In this document: piece by piece, positions 15,025-22,755 of the stretch
How positions within the stretch are numbered: position 1 is the stretch's first letter
Layout of the letters: each line of letters opens with the position of its first letter
NCBI GenBank assembly: GCA_002297005.1
Contig: DBIX01000080.1
Span: 1 to 28,390, forward strand
Length of the DNA: 28,390 nt
Origin: Cyanobacteria bacterium UBA791
GTDB taxonomy: Bacteria > Cyanobacteriota > Vampirovibrionia > Gastranaerophilales > Gastranaerophilaceae
Direction of reading: 5' to 3'
Notes under the pieces: model-generated
Databases searched by the model: none
What the model saw: only the letters and a program-made list of their open reading frames with translations
What the model was told of the DNA's origin: nothing
Position numbers and translations under genes: made by a program

Positions 15025-15636
15025 ATGGATTTATCAAGCATTTCAAACTTCTCAAATCAACAAGCAAATTTATTTAAAACAAACAATAATACAAACAAAG
15101 GTGGCAAGACTAACAAAGCTATAGGACAAAAAAATTCTAGCCCAGCAAGTAAAATTACACTTGCCCAAAAAGGACAAGCTGGTTACATGAAAGAAATGGA
15201 TGCTGATGACGATGGAAAAATTACGCTAGAAGAATTTAATCAGTATTGTGAAGAAAATGGGCTAAGTTCAGAAGACAAAATGAAACTTTTAACTTGTATG
15301 CAAGTTTCACAAATGAATGAAAAAATTTCAGAAGATACTAAAAAAGCTCAAGACGAAGAAAAAAAGAAAGAAAAAGCAGAAGAAAATAAATCTTCAGAAA
15401 CTGACGACAAATCAATTTACGCTAAAAAAGGTGATGATAAATATAATCAAGAAATGGATGCAAATAACAACGGTTCAATAACTTATGCCGAATATATTGA
15501 ATACCTAAACAAAAAAGGCGAAACTTCTGATACAATAGAACAAAAAAGTACAACTACTCCAGAGGAAGACTCTGAAACCTATGAAGCAAAGACCGTAGAA
15601 CCTGAAGTTCAATCAACTGTAGAATATGATGTTTAA
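15025..15636 (+). CDS. EF-hand calcium-binding protein, unknown role
   Basis: A 203-aa protein with a canonical EF-hand loop at residues 59-70 (DADDDGKITLEE: ligands D59, D61, D63, E70, with G64 and I66 in place). A second loop at 145-156 (DANNNGSITYAE) keeps D145, N147, N149, G150, I152 and E156. They are separated by a charged Lys/Glu linker. The Asn/Ser/Lys-rich N-terminus has no signal peptide. The C-terminus STVEYDV matches the preceding protein. Binding of Ca2+ is well supported by the loops, but the process served is unknown. AAAGGA sits 5 nt before the ATG. A strong terminator follows at once. Confidence 0.8.
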   Translation: MDLSSISNFSNQQANLFKTNNNTNKGGKTNKAIGQKNSSPASKITLAQKGQAGYMKEMDADDDGKITLEEFNQYCEENGLSSEDKMKLLTCMQVSQMNEKISEDTKKAQDEEKKKEKAEENKSSETDDKSIYAKKGDDKYNQEMDANNNGSITYAEYIEYLNKKGETSDTIEQKSTTTPEEDSETYEAKTVEPEVQSTVEYDV

Positions 15637-15637
15637 T

Positions 15638-15674
15638 AAAAGAGTGGCGAAGCCAAAGGCTTCGCCACTCTTTT
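15638..15674. terminator. Bidirectional terminator, 17-bp perfect stem
   Basis: The arms 15638-15654 and 15658-15674 are perfect complements around an AAA loop, with A4 and T4 ends. It lies between the convergent stops of the EF-hand gene and the protease gene and can end both transcripts. Confidence 0.94.
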
Positions 15675-16920
15675 ATTCTTCTCTAATCATTTTTTTCAAT
15701 TCTTTTTTTGCAATAATCAACTGTTTATCATTATTTGCTTTCATATCATCAATAGTCAATTCGACATTTATATCAGGTTCAATACCTTTTTCATTAATGT
15801 CAGTACCGTTTGGAGTAAGGTATTTTGCAATTGTAAGATTTATGCCTGTTCCGTTAGGTAGTGGAACAATTTGTTGCACCATACCTTTACCATAAGTTCT
15901 TGTACCTAAAATTTTAGCCTTGTGGTAATCCTTCAATGCTCCTGATAGGATTTCACTAGCACTTGCACTACCACCATCAACCATAACGATTAATGGTTTA
16001 TCAATCATAAGTTGAGTATTTTGAGCCTTAATTCTATTTCTATATCCGTTTCTACCGATAATACTTACAATATCATTACCGCCCTCAATAAATATGTTAG
16101 AAATAAATACGGCATTCGGTAACAAGCCCCCTGGGTTTCCTCTCAAATCAAGAATTAAACCTTTTGCACTTTCTGTTTTTTCTAAGGCTTGAACAAATTC
16201 TTTTGCTGTATCGGCACCTATAAAGGTTGTGATTTGGATATAGCCTAAGTCTTTATCTTGTTTATCAATATAGCTTTTAACAGTCTTAACTTTAATTTCT
16301 TTACGCTTCATTTTTTTAGTAATCTTAGTATTTCCACGTAAAATTACTAATTCAACAACACTATTAATAGGTCCTCTTACAACACTTGCGACTTCGCTAA
16401 TAGCTTTACCACTCATATCAACACCATTGACTTTTAAGATAATGTCGCCTATTTTTAATTGAGAAGCTTGTGCGGGGCTACCATCCACAACGCTTAAAAT
16501 ATATATTTTACCGTCTATTGATGCAATATTAACTCCAATACCTGTAACTCTTGAATCAATATCAATATTTTGTTCAGCAAATTCTTGCTTATTCATAAAA
16601 TTTGAATAAGGATCATTTAAGCTTTCTAACATAGTTGCTATTGCAACTTTTGCATCATCATCGGTGTTTATTTTACCTCTGTAATGTTCTTTCCATCTAG
16701 ACCATTTTTGATTATTCATTGAAGAATCGTAATATGAATCTCTAATTTCTCTCCAAGTCAAATTAAACAACTGCTGACTAGAAACAACAGAATTGTTTGT
16801 TCTCATTGCAAGTTTTGTTCTAAAATTAACTGGAATATCAAAGAATTTCACGAAGAAATTGTTCAATAAAACAATTATAAAAACAAAAATTATTAAAATT
16901 ATGACTTGTTTTCTACTCAT
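15673..16920 (-). CDS. C-terminal processing protease (S41/CtpA family)
   Basis: A 415-aa envelope serine protease. An N-terminal membrane anchor or signal helix spans residues about 6-25 (VIILIIFVFIIVLL). A PDZ domain covers about 120-195 (VTGIGVNIASIDGKIYIL, SPAQASQLKIGDIILKVNG). The S41 catalytic domain holds GSASASE with the nucleophile Ser320, GTRTYGKGMVQ with the general base Lys345, and Gln349. The 25-residue Ser-Lys spacing matches E. coli Prc. It cleaves C-terminal tails of envelope or secreted proteins, targets unknown here. There is no Shine-Dalgarno. A promoter at 16927-16955 ends 6 nt before the ATG, so the mRNA may be leaderless and separate from the upstream operon. Confidence 0.93.
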   Translation of the reverse strand: MSRKQVIILIIFVFIIVLLNNFFVKFFDIPVNFRTKLAMRTNNSVVSSQQLFNLTWREIRDSYYDSSMNNQKWSRWKEHYRGKINTDDDAKVAIATMLESLNDPYSNFMNKQEFAEQNIDIDSRVTGIGVNIASIDGKIYILSVVDGSPAQASQLKIGDIILKVNGVDMSGKAISEVASVVRGPINSVVELVILRGNTKITKKMKRKEIKVKTVKSYIDKQDKDLGYIQITTFIGADTAKEFVQALEKTESAKGLILDLRGNPGGLLPNAVFISNIFIEGGNDIVSIIGRNGYRNRIKAQNTQLMIDKPLIVMVDGGSASASEILSGALKDYHKAKILGTRTYGKGMVQQIVPLPNGTGINLTIAKYLTPNGTDINEKGIEPDINVELTIDDMKANNDKQLIIAKKELKKMIREE

Positions 16921-16926
16921 AATTTA

Positions 16927-16955
16927 ATTTAACAACAACGAATAATTTTTATCAA
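16927..16955 (-). promoter_or_regulatory. Promoter of the S41 protease, leaderless geometry
   Basis: On the minus strand, TTGATA (16950-16955), exactly 17 nt, then TTAAAT (16927-16932), then 6 nt and the ATG at 16920. No Shine-Dalgarno is present between -10 and ATG. Confidence 0.6.
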
Positions 16956-16973
16956 TAGCCATTTTATTATGAA

Positions 16974-17258
16974 CTAAGGACACAATTTTTCCCAGTCAAT
17001 ATCCTCTTCGTCAGGATCACCAGGTTCTCTAATTTCGTCGCCATCTTCAAGCATTAACATTAATTGAAGTCTTAATTGTTTTTTATAATTTTCTCTTGCT
17101 TTTTCAATAGTTTTCGCACAAAAAGCAAAACTTGGAATTTCTTCAATTTCAATATAGTAGTATGGATTTCCGTTGAAATCTAGGTCAGTACCCTCAACTA
17201 AAGTCCAATCTAAATTCATATAATATTCAATATCTTTATTTTCTACTTCGTTACTCAT
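16974..17258 (-). CDS. HicB-like domain protein, solitary
   Basis: A small acidic protein of 94 aa. The core (NPYYYIEIEEIPSFAFCAKTIEKARENYKKQLRLQLMLM in two parts) follows the HicB N-terminal fold pattern: a beta strand ending in an 'ELP' type turn, then a helix of the EAxxN type, then a strand with 'DGDEIREP'. No HicA toxin gene is next to it and no DNA-binding C-terminal domain is present. The C-terminus is an acidic tail (PDEEDIDWEKL). I chose ATG 17258, with AAAGAG 7-8 nt upstream and an 8-nt overlap with the previous stop, over ATG 17273. As the last gene of the infB operon it is more likely a housekeeping protein than an antitoxin. Confidence 0.68.
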   Translation of the reverse strand: MSNEVENKDIEYYMNLDWTLVEGTDLDFNGNPYYYIEIEEIPSFAFCAKTIEKARENYKKQLRLQLMLMLEDGDEIREPGDPDEEDIDWEKLCP

Positions 17259-17844
17259 TGAAAACTCTTTCATTTAATGGTTGATTTATCATCAAACCCT
17301 CACCACCGATTACATCAGCTTGTTTGTTATCTATATATAAGTATACAGGTAATTTGGTATTTTTGTTAACTGTTTTAACTAATTGATACAATCTTTTATA
17401 TAAACCATCAGTACCACCACCTTGGTCAAAAGAAGAAGTTAAGTTTACAATAGCTTTTTTATCTGTTTCAACTACTGAAATAACCTTTGTACCACTTGGA
17501 ATTTCTGTATAAATACCTTTTTCTCTTTCAATTTGGTTCGGACCTTCAATTAATCTTGAAACAGCAAAAGATAATTGTTGACCATTTTCAGTTTTGTTAT
17601 ATTTTCTCTTTACTGCTCTATAAAGTTCTTCACCATTTTCGTTTTTACCAATGAAGTATACTGTGATATAAGTATCTTCATTTTTCTTTTGGATTTCTTC
17701 TTCATCAACATTATTTTCTTCTGTTTGAGAAACTTCTGTATCAGTAAGTTCAGGTTTTTCTGGTGAGAAAAATGCGAACTTAATATAACCAATAGTTATT
17801 AAAATCAATATTATTAATGCAACTTTTTTATTATTTGTCATCAT
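17251..17844 (-). CDS. GerMN-domain membrane-anchored protein
   Basis: A 197-aa protein with an N-terminal membrane anchor (residues about 7-26), an acidic Glu/Asp/Asn linker (about 30-56) and a GerMN domain (about 58-190). Domain signs are TYITVYFIG, LSFAVSRLIEGPNQIE, GIYTEIPSGTKVISV and AIVNLTSSF, ending with the LPVYLYIDN strand. GerMN domains occur in Bacillus GerM and in actinobacterial LpqB and other envelope lipoproteins. Here it is likely extracytoplasmic and envelope-related, with no link to sporulation implied. AAGGAT lies about 8 nt before the first ATG. It follows the LmeA-like gene by 12 nt in the translation operon. Confidence 0.82.
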   Translation of the reverse strand: MMTNNKKVALIILILITIGYIKFAFFSPEKPELTDTEVSQTEENNVDEEEIQKKNEDTYITVYFIGKNENGEELYRAVKRKYNKTENGQQLSFAVSRLIEGPNQIEREKGIYTEIPSGTKVISVVETDKKAIVNLTSSFDQGGGTDGLYKRLYQLVKTVNKNTKLPVYLYIDNKQADVIGGEGLMINQPLNERVFNE

Positions 17845-17856
17845 AACTAAATATCC

Positions 17857-18723
17857 TTATTTCTTTGGTATAAATATTATACCGTCAAAAAGAATTTTGT
17901 CATCATTAATATCGACTGTTTTTATCATTAATTTTCCGTTTGTAATAGAGAATGCATCAAGTGAATATTGCAATGGGTCTATATAATTAAATAAAGAAAC
18001 GTATTTAGCAATATTCAATTTTTTATTTGTATTTTCTAATCTAATATCATAAACATTTATTTTTCCATCAGAAACTTTTAATGCAGAAGATACATCAAAT
18101 TTTAAAGCTGATGACATCCCAAACATTGATGTAATACCAGATGAAACATTCATCATAATATGAAGTCTTTCGTCTTTAATTGCAACATCGACAGAATCTA
18201 TCTTTAATAATTTTAGACCTAAAGCATTCAAATCAACTCTTTTTAAGATTTTTTCATAAGCTTGAGATTTAACAGTATCTTTCAAATCCTTTTCAGTAAC
18301 CATAATAGAATAATCCATCAAAAGGTTTGAACGGTTGTAGATTTCGTTTGTAGATAAATCAAAATAGTTAAAATCACATAAAGTTTTAGCTTCGAATAAA
18401 GAAACCTTTATACCCTCAATATCTAAATCTTTACCAGTAATCTTCAGACTCTTAAAAATACCATGTTTTAAGTCTTTCATACTATAAGCTTTTAAAGATA
18501 CTTTAAATTTTTGTCCAGTTTCTTTTTTAATTTGTTTTTTAATTATGCTTTCACCAACTTTTTCTGCTATAAAAGTTGCACCAGTAACCTTTGAAAATAC
18601 TTGATTTCCTTTTGAAGAAACATCAAAAGCAGGTGTGCAATATGCTGTTGTGTATTGAGTTGCACTTGCTGGCAAGCTCATACAAAATACTAAAAATAAT
18701 GCTATTATATAAATCTTTTTCAT
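17857..18723 (-). CDS. DUF2993/LmeA-like secreted phospholipid-binding protein
   Basis: A 288-aa exported protein. Residues 1-21 form a signal peptide (KK, hydrophobic core, then PASA with likely cleavage after Ala21). The remainder fits DUF2993/LmeA: an alternating beta pattern with KVTGATFIAEKVGESIIKKQIKKETG near the start, LKSLKITGKDLDIEGIKVS-type strands, then repeated IKDERLHIMMNVS and DGKINVYDIRLE strands. LmeA proteins bind phospholipid in the periplasm and assist lipoglycan maturation in mycobacteria. Cyanobacteria also carry members. Its ATG overlaps the truB stop (ATGA), so it is translationally coupled to truB. The envelope role is inferred from the family. Confidence 0.72.
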   Translation of the reverse strand: MKKIYIIALFLVFCMSLPASATQYTTAYCTPAFDVSSKGNQVFSKVTGATFIAEKVGESIIKKQIKKETGQKFKVSLKAYSMKDLKHGIFKSLKITGKDLDIEGIKVSLFEAKTLCDFNYFDLSTNEIYNRSNLLMDYSIMVTEKDLKDTVKSQAYEKILKRVDLNALGLKLLKIDSVDVAIKDERLHIMMNVSSGITSMFGMSSALKFDVSSALKVSDGKINVYDIRLENTNKKLNIAKYVSLFNYIDPLQYSLDAFSITNGKLMIKTVDINDDKILFDGIIFIPKK

Positions 18724-19583
18724 TTTACAAACACTTTCTCTAAAGAAGTTTTATTGTTTATAATACGTGTAACAGCACTTATTTTAGTACAATAAAGCAA
18801 AATAATTAATTCATTATTACAATTTGTGAACTTATTTGAAGTAAAATTCATACCGTGACTTACCTTTAAATACTCATCCTCACTTAATTCTACCTTTTTT
18901 AGATTAGAAAAATAATTAAGCGGATTTTCAATAAATTTTTCTTTATTTTCAGAGTTTTCTATTTCAGAAAGTTCGATAGAATTTTCAATTTTAAAATCAC
19001 CAGCAATAGTACGAGTCAAACCAATCAAATGAGCACCACATGAAAGAACTTCGCCTAAATCGTGAGCAATACTTCTTATGTAAGTACCTTTTGAACATTT
19101 AATTCTAAGTTTGGCAATATTGTCTTCTAATGATAACAAATCCAATTTTTCGATTGTAACTTTTCTAGCCTCAATTTCAACCTCTTTACCTTCACGAGCA
19201 TATTCATAAAGCTTTTTACCATTCTTTTTTAAGGCTGAATAAATAGGCGGTTTTTGTAATATTTCACCTCTAAATTGATTTAAAGCATTTTCAAGTTCAG
19301 AGATTTCTACAATCTTATCAGAGGTAGCAATAATTTCACCCTCTTTATCATAAGTATCAGTACTAACACCAAATTTTACTGTTGCAACGTATTCTTTATC
19401 ATCAGAAAGATATTGAATAAGACGAGTCGCATCCCCAACCGCAATAGGCAAAACCCCATTTGCCATAGGGTCAAGTGTACCTGTATGACCTATTTTTTTT
19501 ATCTTTAAATTTCTGCGTAAAAAACTTACGACATCGTGTGATGTCATACCAGATGGTTTGTTTACGTTAATAAATCCGAACAT
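18720..19583 (-). CDS. truB: tRNA pseudouridine(55) synthase
   Basis: Makes pseudouridine 55 in the T-loop of tRNAs. The N-terminal motif NVNKPSGMTSHDVV is typical, and the catalytic loop GHTGTLDPMANGVLPI contains the nucleophile Asp38. KPPIYSALKKNGKKLYEYAREG and RIKCSKGTYIRSIAHDLG complete the core. Length is 287 aa, with a short PUA-like C-terminal end. It starts 6 nt after the rbfA stop. A GGAG lies 14 nt upstream inside the rbfA end, unusually far, so coupling may drive translation. It is part of the ylxR-infB-rbfA-truB operon. Confidence 0.97.
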   Translation of the reverse strand: MFGFINVNKPSGMTSHDVVSFLRRNLKIKKIGHTGTLDPMANGVLPIAVGDATRLIQYLSDDKEYVATVKFGVSTDTYDKEGEIIATSDKIVEISELENALNQFRGEILQKPPIYSALKKNGKKLYEYAREGKEVEIEARKVTIEKLDLLSLEDNIAKLRIKCSKGTYIRSIAHDLGEVLSCGAHLIGLTRTIAGDFKIENSIELSEIENSENKEKFIENPLNYFSNLKKVELSEDEYLKVSHGMNFTSNKFTNCNNELIILLYCTKISAVTRIINNKTSLEKVFVK

Positions 19584-19589
19584 TTTAGA

Positions 19590-19940
19590 TTATAATTCTC
19601 CACGAGAAATCTTATCAATGATTTCAGTAACCTTTGAACCACGTTCAATAGAATCATCATAGATAAATCTAAGCTCTGGAGTAACTCTTAAACGGATACG
19701 TTTACCAACTTCGTATCTAATTTTTGGTTTATTTTGCTCAATAGCCTCTTTAGTTTTTTCTTTTTGTTCATCAGAACCAAAAACTGAATAGAATACTTTG
19801 GCATAAGAATTATCGTGAGAAACTTCAACGTCTACGATTGAAACGACACCTGAAATTCTAGCATCTTGTATATCACGTCTTAATATATCAGAGATTTCTC
19901 TCATTAGTTCTTTTCTTACACGTTCATTTCTTAATGTCAT
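19590..19940 (-). CDS. rbfA: 30S ribosome-binding factor A
   Basis: A 116-aa KH-fold protein for late 30S subunit maturation and 16S 5'-end processing. It shows the family start RNERVRKELMREISDILRRDIQDARI, followed by VSIVDVEVSHDNSYAKVFYSVFG and the C-terminal signature RLRVTPELRFIYDDSIERGSKV. Length is normal. AAGGG lies 7 nt before the ATG, and the gene begins 14 nt after the infB stop. The infB-rbfA-truB order is conserved across bacteria. Confidence 0.97.
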   Translation of the reverse strand: MTLRNERVRKELMREISDILRRDIQDARISGVVSIVDVEVSHDNSYAKVFYSVFGSDEQKEKTKEAIEQNKPKIRYEVGKRIRLRVTPELRFIYDDSIERGSKVTEIIDKISRGEL

Positions 19941-19954
19941 AATAAACCCTTAAA

Positions 19955-22459
19955 TTAGTCTAAAGTAACTTTAACTTTTTCTGTAGTAGATACTTCGATA
20001 ATGTCACCCTCTTCAAGATCGTTGAACTTCGCAAAAGAAAGACCACATTCAAAACCTTGTGCAACTTCTTTTACATCGTCTTTAAAACGTTTCAACTGGT
20101 CAATTTGACCCTTGAAGATTTCTTTACCGTCACGGATAACAACCGCAATATTGTTTCTAGCAATTTTACCCTCAGTTACGTAACAACCAGCAATCTTAGT
20201 TGTTTTACCGATAGTGAAGATTTGACGAACTTCAGCTTTACCAACTTCAACCTCTTTAGTTTCAGGTTCAAGTAATGAAAGCATTGTGTTTTCCATTTCT
20301 TCAATAATTTGGTAAATAATATCGTATTTCTTAATTGTTACGTTTTCTCTTTCAGCAGCAATTAAAGCATTGTTATCTTCTTTAACAGTAAAACCTAAGA
20401 TTAAAGCGTTACTTGCAGCAGCTAACATAACATCGGCTTCTGAAATATCACCAACACCAACGTGGATGATTTTAGTAACAATTTTCTTAGATTCAAGACC
20501 AGCAATAGCTTGTGCTACAGCCTCAGCTGAACCGTGAGTATTAGCTTTAACAATTAAGTTTAATTGTGGAATATTATCTTCACCACTCATTGCTTCTTTT
20601 CTGATATGAGCTGGTAACATAGCTTCTAAACGTTTAGTACGTTCATTTTCTTTACGTTCATCAACGATAGATTTCATTTCTTTTTCGTTTGCTACAACTT
20701 CAAAGAAATCACCAGCTTGTGGAACTTCTGTTAGACCAAGAATTTCAACTGGAGTTGATGGACCAGCCTCTTTAATTCTTTCACCAGAGTCTGATAATAA
20801 AGCTCTGATTTTACCACAAGTGTTACCTACAACAACGCAGTTACCAACATGCATTGTACCATTTTGAACTAATAATGATGCAACTGGACCTTTACCTTTA
20901 TCTAAGTTAGCTTCAATAACTACGCCTGATGCCATAGCATTAGGGTTAGCTTTCAAATCAAGCATATCAGCAACTAAAAGGATGTATTCTAACAATTCGT
21001 CAATACCAGTTCTTTGTAAAGCTGAAACTTTGCAAGTAATAGTGTCACCGCCCCATTCTTCAGGAACAAGTCCATGTTCTGTTAACTGAGTAAGAACTCT
21101 GTCAGGGTCAGCCCCTGGTTTATCCATTTTGTTAACAGCAACAATAATTGGAATTTCAGCAGCTTTTGCGTGGTTAATAGCTTCAATAGTTTGAGGCATA
21201 ATACCATCATCAGCAGCAACTACCAAAATTGCAATATCGGTAGCTTTTGCACCTCTTGCACGCATTTCAGTAAATGCTTCGTGACCAGGAGTATCTAAGA
21301 ATACAATTTTGCCTTCTTTTAAGTGTACTGTATAAGCACCGATAGATTGTGTGATACCGCCAACTTCATCGTTAACAATTTTGTGTTTTGTAGCACGAAT
21401 GCTGTCTAATAAAGTTGTTTTACCGTGGTCAACGTGACCCATAATACTAATTACAGGAGCACGTTTTTTCAATAATTTTTCATCAACGTTAAATCTTTCT
21501 TTCTTTTGTTCTTTTTCAAGTTCTTCTTCAATGAAAGCATCAACGTCTTCATCTAAAACTTCTACTTCGTATTCTGCACAAACTTTCTTGATAACATCAA
21601 TATCAATAAGTTGATTTACAGTAGCCATAATACCTTGAAGCATTAAGAATTTAACAATATCAGCTGGAGTTTTATTCAATTTTTCTGATAATTCGCTAAT
21701 TGTCATAGCTTTATCAACAACTAATTGTTTTACTTCTGCAACTTCTTCGTCCTTATGAACTTTCTTTTTGTGTTTTTGTGCAGCTGCTTTTTCTAAAGAA
21801 ATACGTTCTTGTTCTTCTTCTTTAGAAATTTTATCTTTTTGTTTTGATTTAGAATCTTTTCTCTTAAATCCACCCTTATTATCATAAATATCTTGAGAGA
21901 TAATATGTCTTTGGATAGGTTTTTTGCCTCTATCTTCACCAGCTTGTTGTGGTTTGTTATCAGATTTTTGAGATCTACCCTCTTGAGGTTTACGTTCAAC
22001 ATTTTGATTTTTTGGAGAACGTCTAACGATTTCAATTCTGTTTTCTGGTGGTTTACGTTTTACTACTTCAACTCTTGGACGCTCAACTTTTTCAACCTTG
22101 TTAACACGTTCAACTTTTTCTACTTGAGGAGTTGCTGGTTTTACAACTTCAACCTTTGAAACTTTTTCAACTTTCTCTACTTTTACTTTTGATTCCTTTT
22201 CAACCTTGATAACTTCAGGTTTTGCATCGGCTTTTGGTGAATCTGCTTTTGCTTTTTTAACGATAAAAGCTTTTGGCTTTTTCACTTCTACTTTTGAACC
22301 GCCAGCGATAAAATCTTTTAATTTTTTAACTTGATCAGGAGTTACAGAGCTTGAATGTGCTTTTACAATAATTTGAATTTGTGCAAGCTTTTCAATGACT
22401 TCCTTACTGGTAAGCCCTAACTCTCTCGCTAACTCGTTTACTCTAATATTATCTGTCAA
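19955..22459 (-). CDS. infB: Translation initiation factor IF-2
   Basis: GTPase that delivers initiator fMet-tRNA to the ribosome, 834 aa. Residues 1-52 form the first IF2_N domain (RVNELARELGLTSKEVIEKL). A basic, repetitive linker (about 53-245) includes VEKVE repeats at 86-129. A second IF2_N domain lies about 248-300, and the G domain begins near 340 with GHVDHGKTT, then DTPGHEAFTEMRARGA and NKMDKP. Domains II, III and C-terminal IV follow. Translation starts at TTG 22459, with AAAGGA 7 nt upstream. No ATG lies nearby, and the N-terminal domain aligns from this point. It overlaps ylxR by 11 nt. The usual upstream nusA is absent. Confidence 0.98.
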   Translation of the reverse strand: MTDNIRVNELARELGLTSKEVIEKLAQIQIIVKAHSSSVTPDQVKKLKDFIAGGSKVEVKKPKAFIVKKAKADSPKADAKPEVIKVEKESKVKVEKVEKVSKVEVVKPATPQVEKVERVNKVEKVERPRVEVVKRKPPENRIEIVRRSPKNQNVERKPQEGRSQKSDNKPQQAGEDRGKKPIQRHIISQDIYDNKGGFKRKDSKSKQKDKISKEEEQERISLEKAAAQKHKKKVHKDEEVAEVKQLVVDKAMTISELSEKLNKTPADIVKFLMLQGIMATVNQLIDIDVIKKVCAEYEVEVLDEDVDAFIEEELEKEQKKERFNVDEKLLKKRAPVISIMGHVDHGKTTLLDSIRATKHKIVNDEVGGITQSIGAYTVHLKEGKIVFLDTPGHEAFTEMRARGAKATDIAILVVAADDGIMPQTIEAINHAKAAEIPIIVAVNKMDKPGADPDRVLTQLTEHGLVPEEWGGDTITCKVSALQRTGIDELLEYILLVADMLDLKANPNAMASGVVIEANLDKGKGPVASLLVQNGTMHVGNCVVVGNTCGKIRALLSDSGERIKEAGPSTPVEILGLTEVPQAGDFFEVVANEKEMKSIVDERKENERTKRLEAMLPAHIRKEAMSGEDNIPQLNLIVKANTHGSAEAVAQAIAGLESKKIVTKIIHVGVGDISEADVMLAAASNALILGFTVKEDNNALIAAERENVTIKKYDIIYQIIEEMENTMLSLLEPETKEVEVGKAEVRQIFTIGKTTKIAGCYVTEGKIARNNIAVVIRDGKEIFKGQIDQLKRFKDDVKEVAQGFECGLSFAKFNDLEEGDIIEVSTTEKVKVTLD

Positions 22460-22697
22460 TTAATTGTCCTTTCAAGTCGTCACTTATTTGTGTCTTAAGC
22501 ACTTTTGACAACTTATTTTTACATAAAGCTTTATTTATACAGTCATGATTATAACAAAGATATGCAGATCTGCCAAATGTTTTTGAGTCAGGGTTGATAA
22601 CAACCTCTCCATCGGTATTTCGGCGAGTAATTTTTATCAATTCTTCTCTATTTTTTATTTGACCGCAACCTACACACTTACGTTTTATATCTGTCAT
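22449..22697 (-). CDS. ylxR: YlxR/DUF448 RNA-binding protein
   Basis: An 82-aa member of the YlxR (DUF448) family, found between nusA and infB in many bacteria. It shows RKCVGCGQIKNREELIKITR, then GEVVINPDSKTFGRSAYLC and a C-terminal helical part (NKALCKNKLSKVL). The family binds RNA or nucleoid and has been linked to RNase P modulation. I chose ATG 22697 over the TTG at 22703. No Shine-Dalgarno is present, and an extended -10 promoter ends 6 nt before this ATG, which points to a leaderless message. It is the first gene of the infB operon here, since nusA is not upstream and prfA is. Confidence 0.9.
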   Translation of the reverse strand: MTDIKRKCVGCGQIKNREELIKITRRNTDGEVVINPDSKTFGRSAYLCYNHDCINKALCKNKLSKVLKTQISDDLKGQLIDR

Positions 22698-22703
22698 ATA
22701 CAA

Positions 22704-22712
22704 ATTATATCA
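22704..22712 (-). promoter_or_regulatory. Extended -10 promoter of the ylxR-infB operon
   Basis: On the minus strand the sequence reads TGATATAAT, a perfect extended -10, followed by 6 nt and the ylxR ATG. The -35 is poor (TTGTAT at 22725-22730, 15-nt spacing), as expected for extended -10 promoters. The identical 9-mer is used upstream of prfA. Confidence 0.65.
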
Positions 22713-22755
22713 CAAATATATAATATACAAATTTATGCAAAACTAAAGGAAGATA

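Noticed and set aside
16974..17273. HicAB toxin-antitoxin module
   Set aside because: No HicA-like ORF on either side; both neighbours are other proteins, so only a solitary HicB-like domain is called.
19583..19600. Leaderless truB from TATAAT 5 nt before its ATG
   Set aside because: The hexamer spans the rbfA stop codon inside a tight operon, has no clear -35, and a GGAG is present upstream; a chance match is more likely.
21893..22159. Plus-strand ORF rich in Phe/Asn/Trp
   Set aside because: Mirror of the low-complexity IF-2 linker on the other strand; no ribosome site or known motif.
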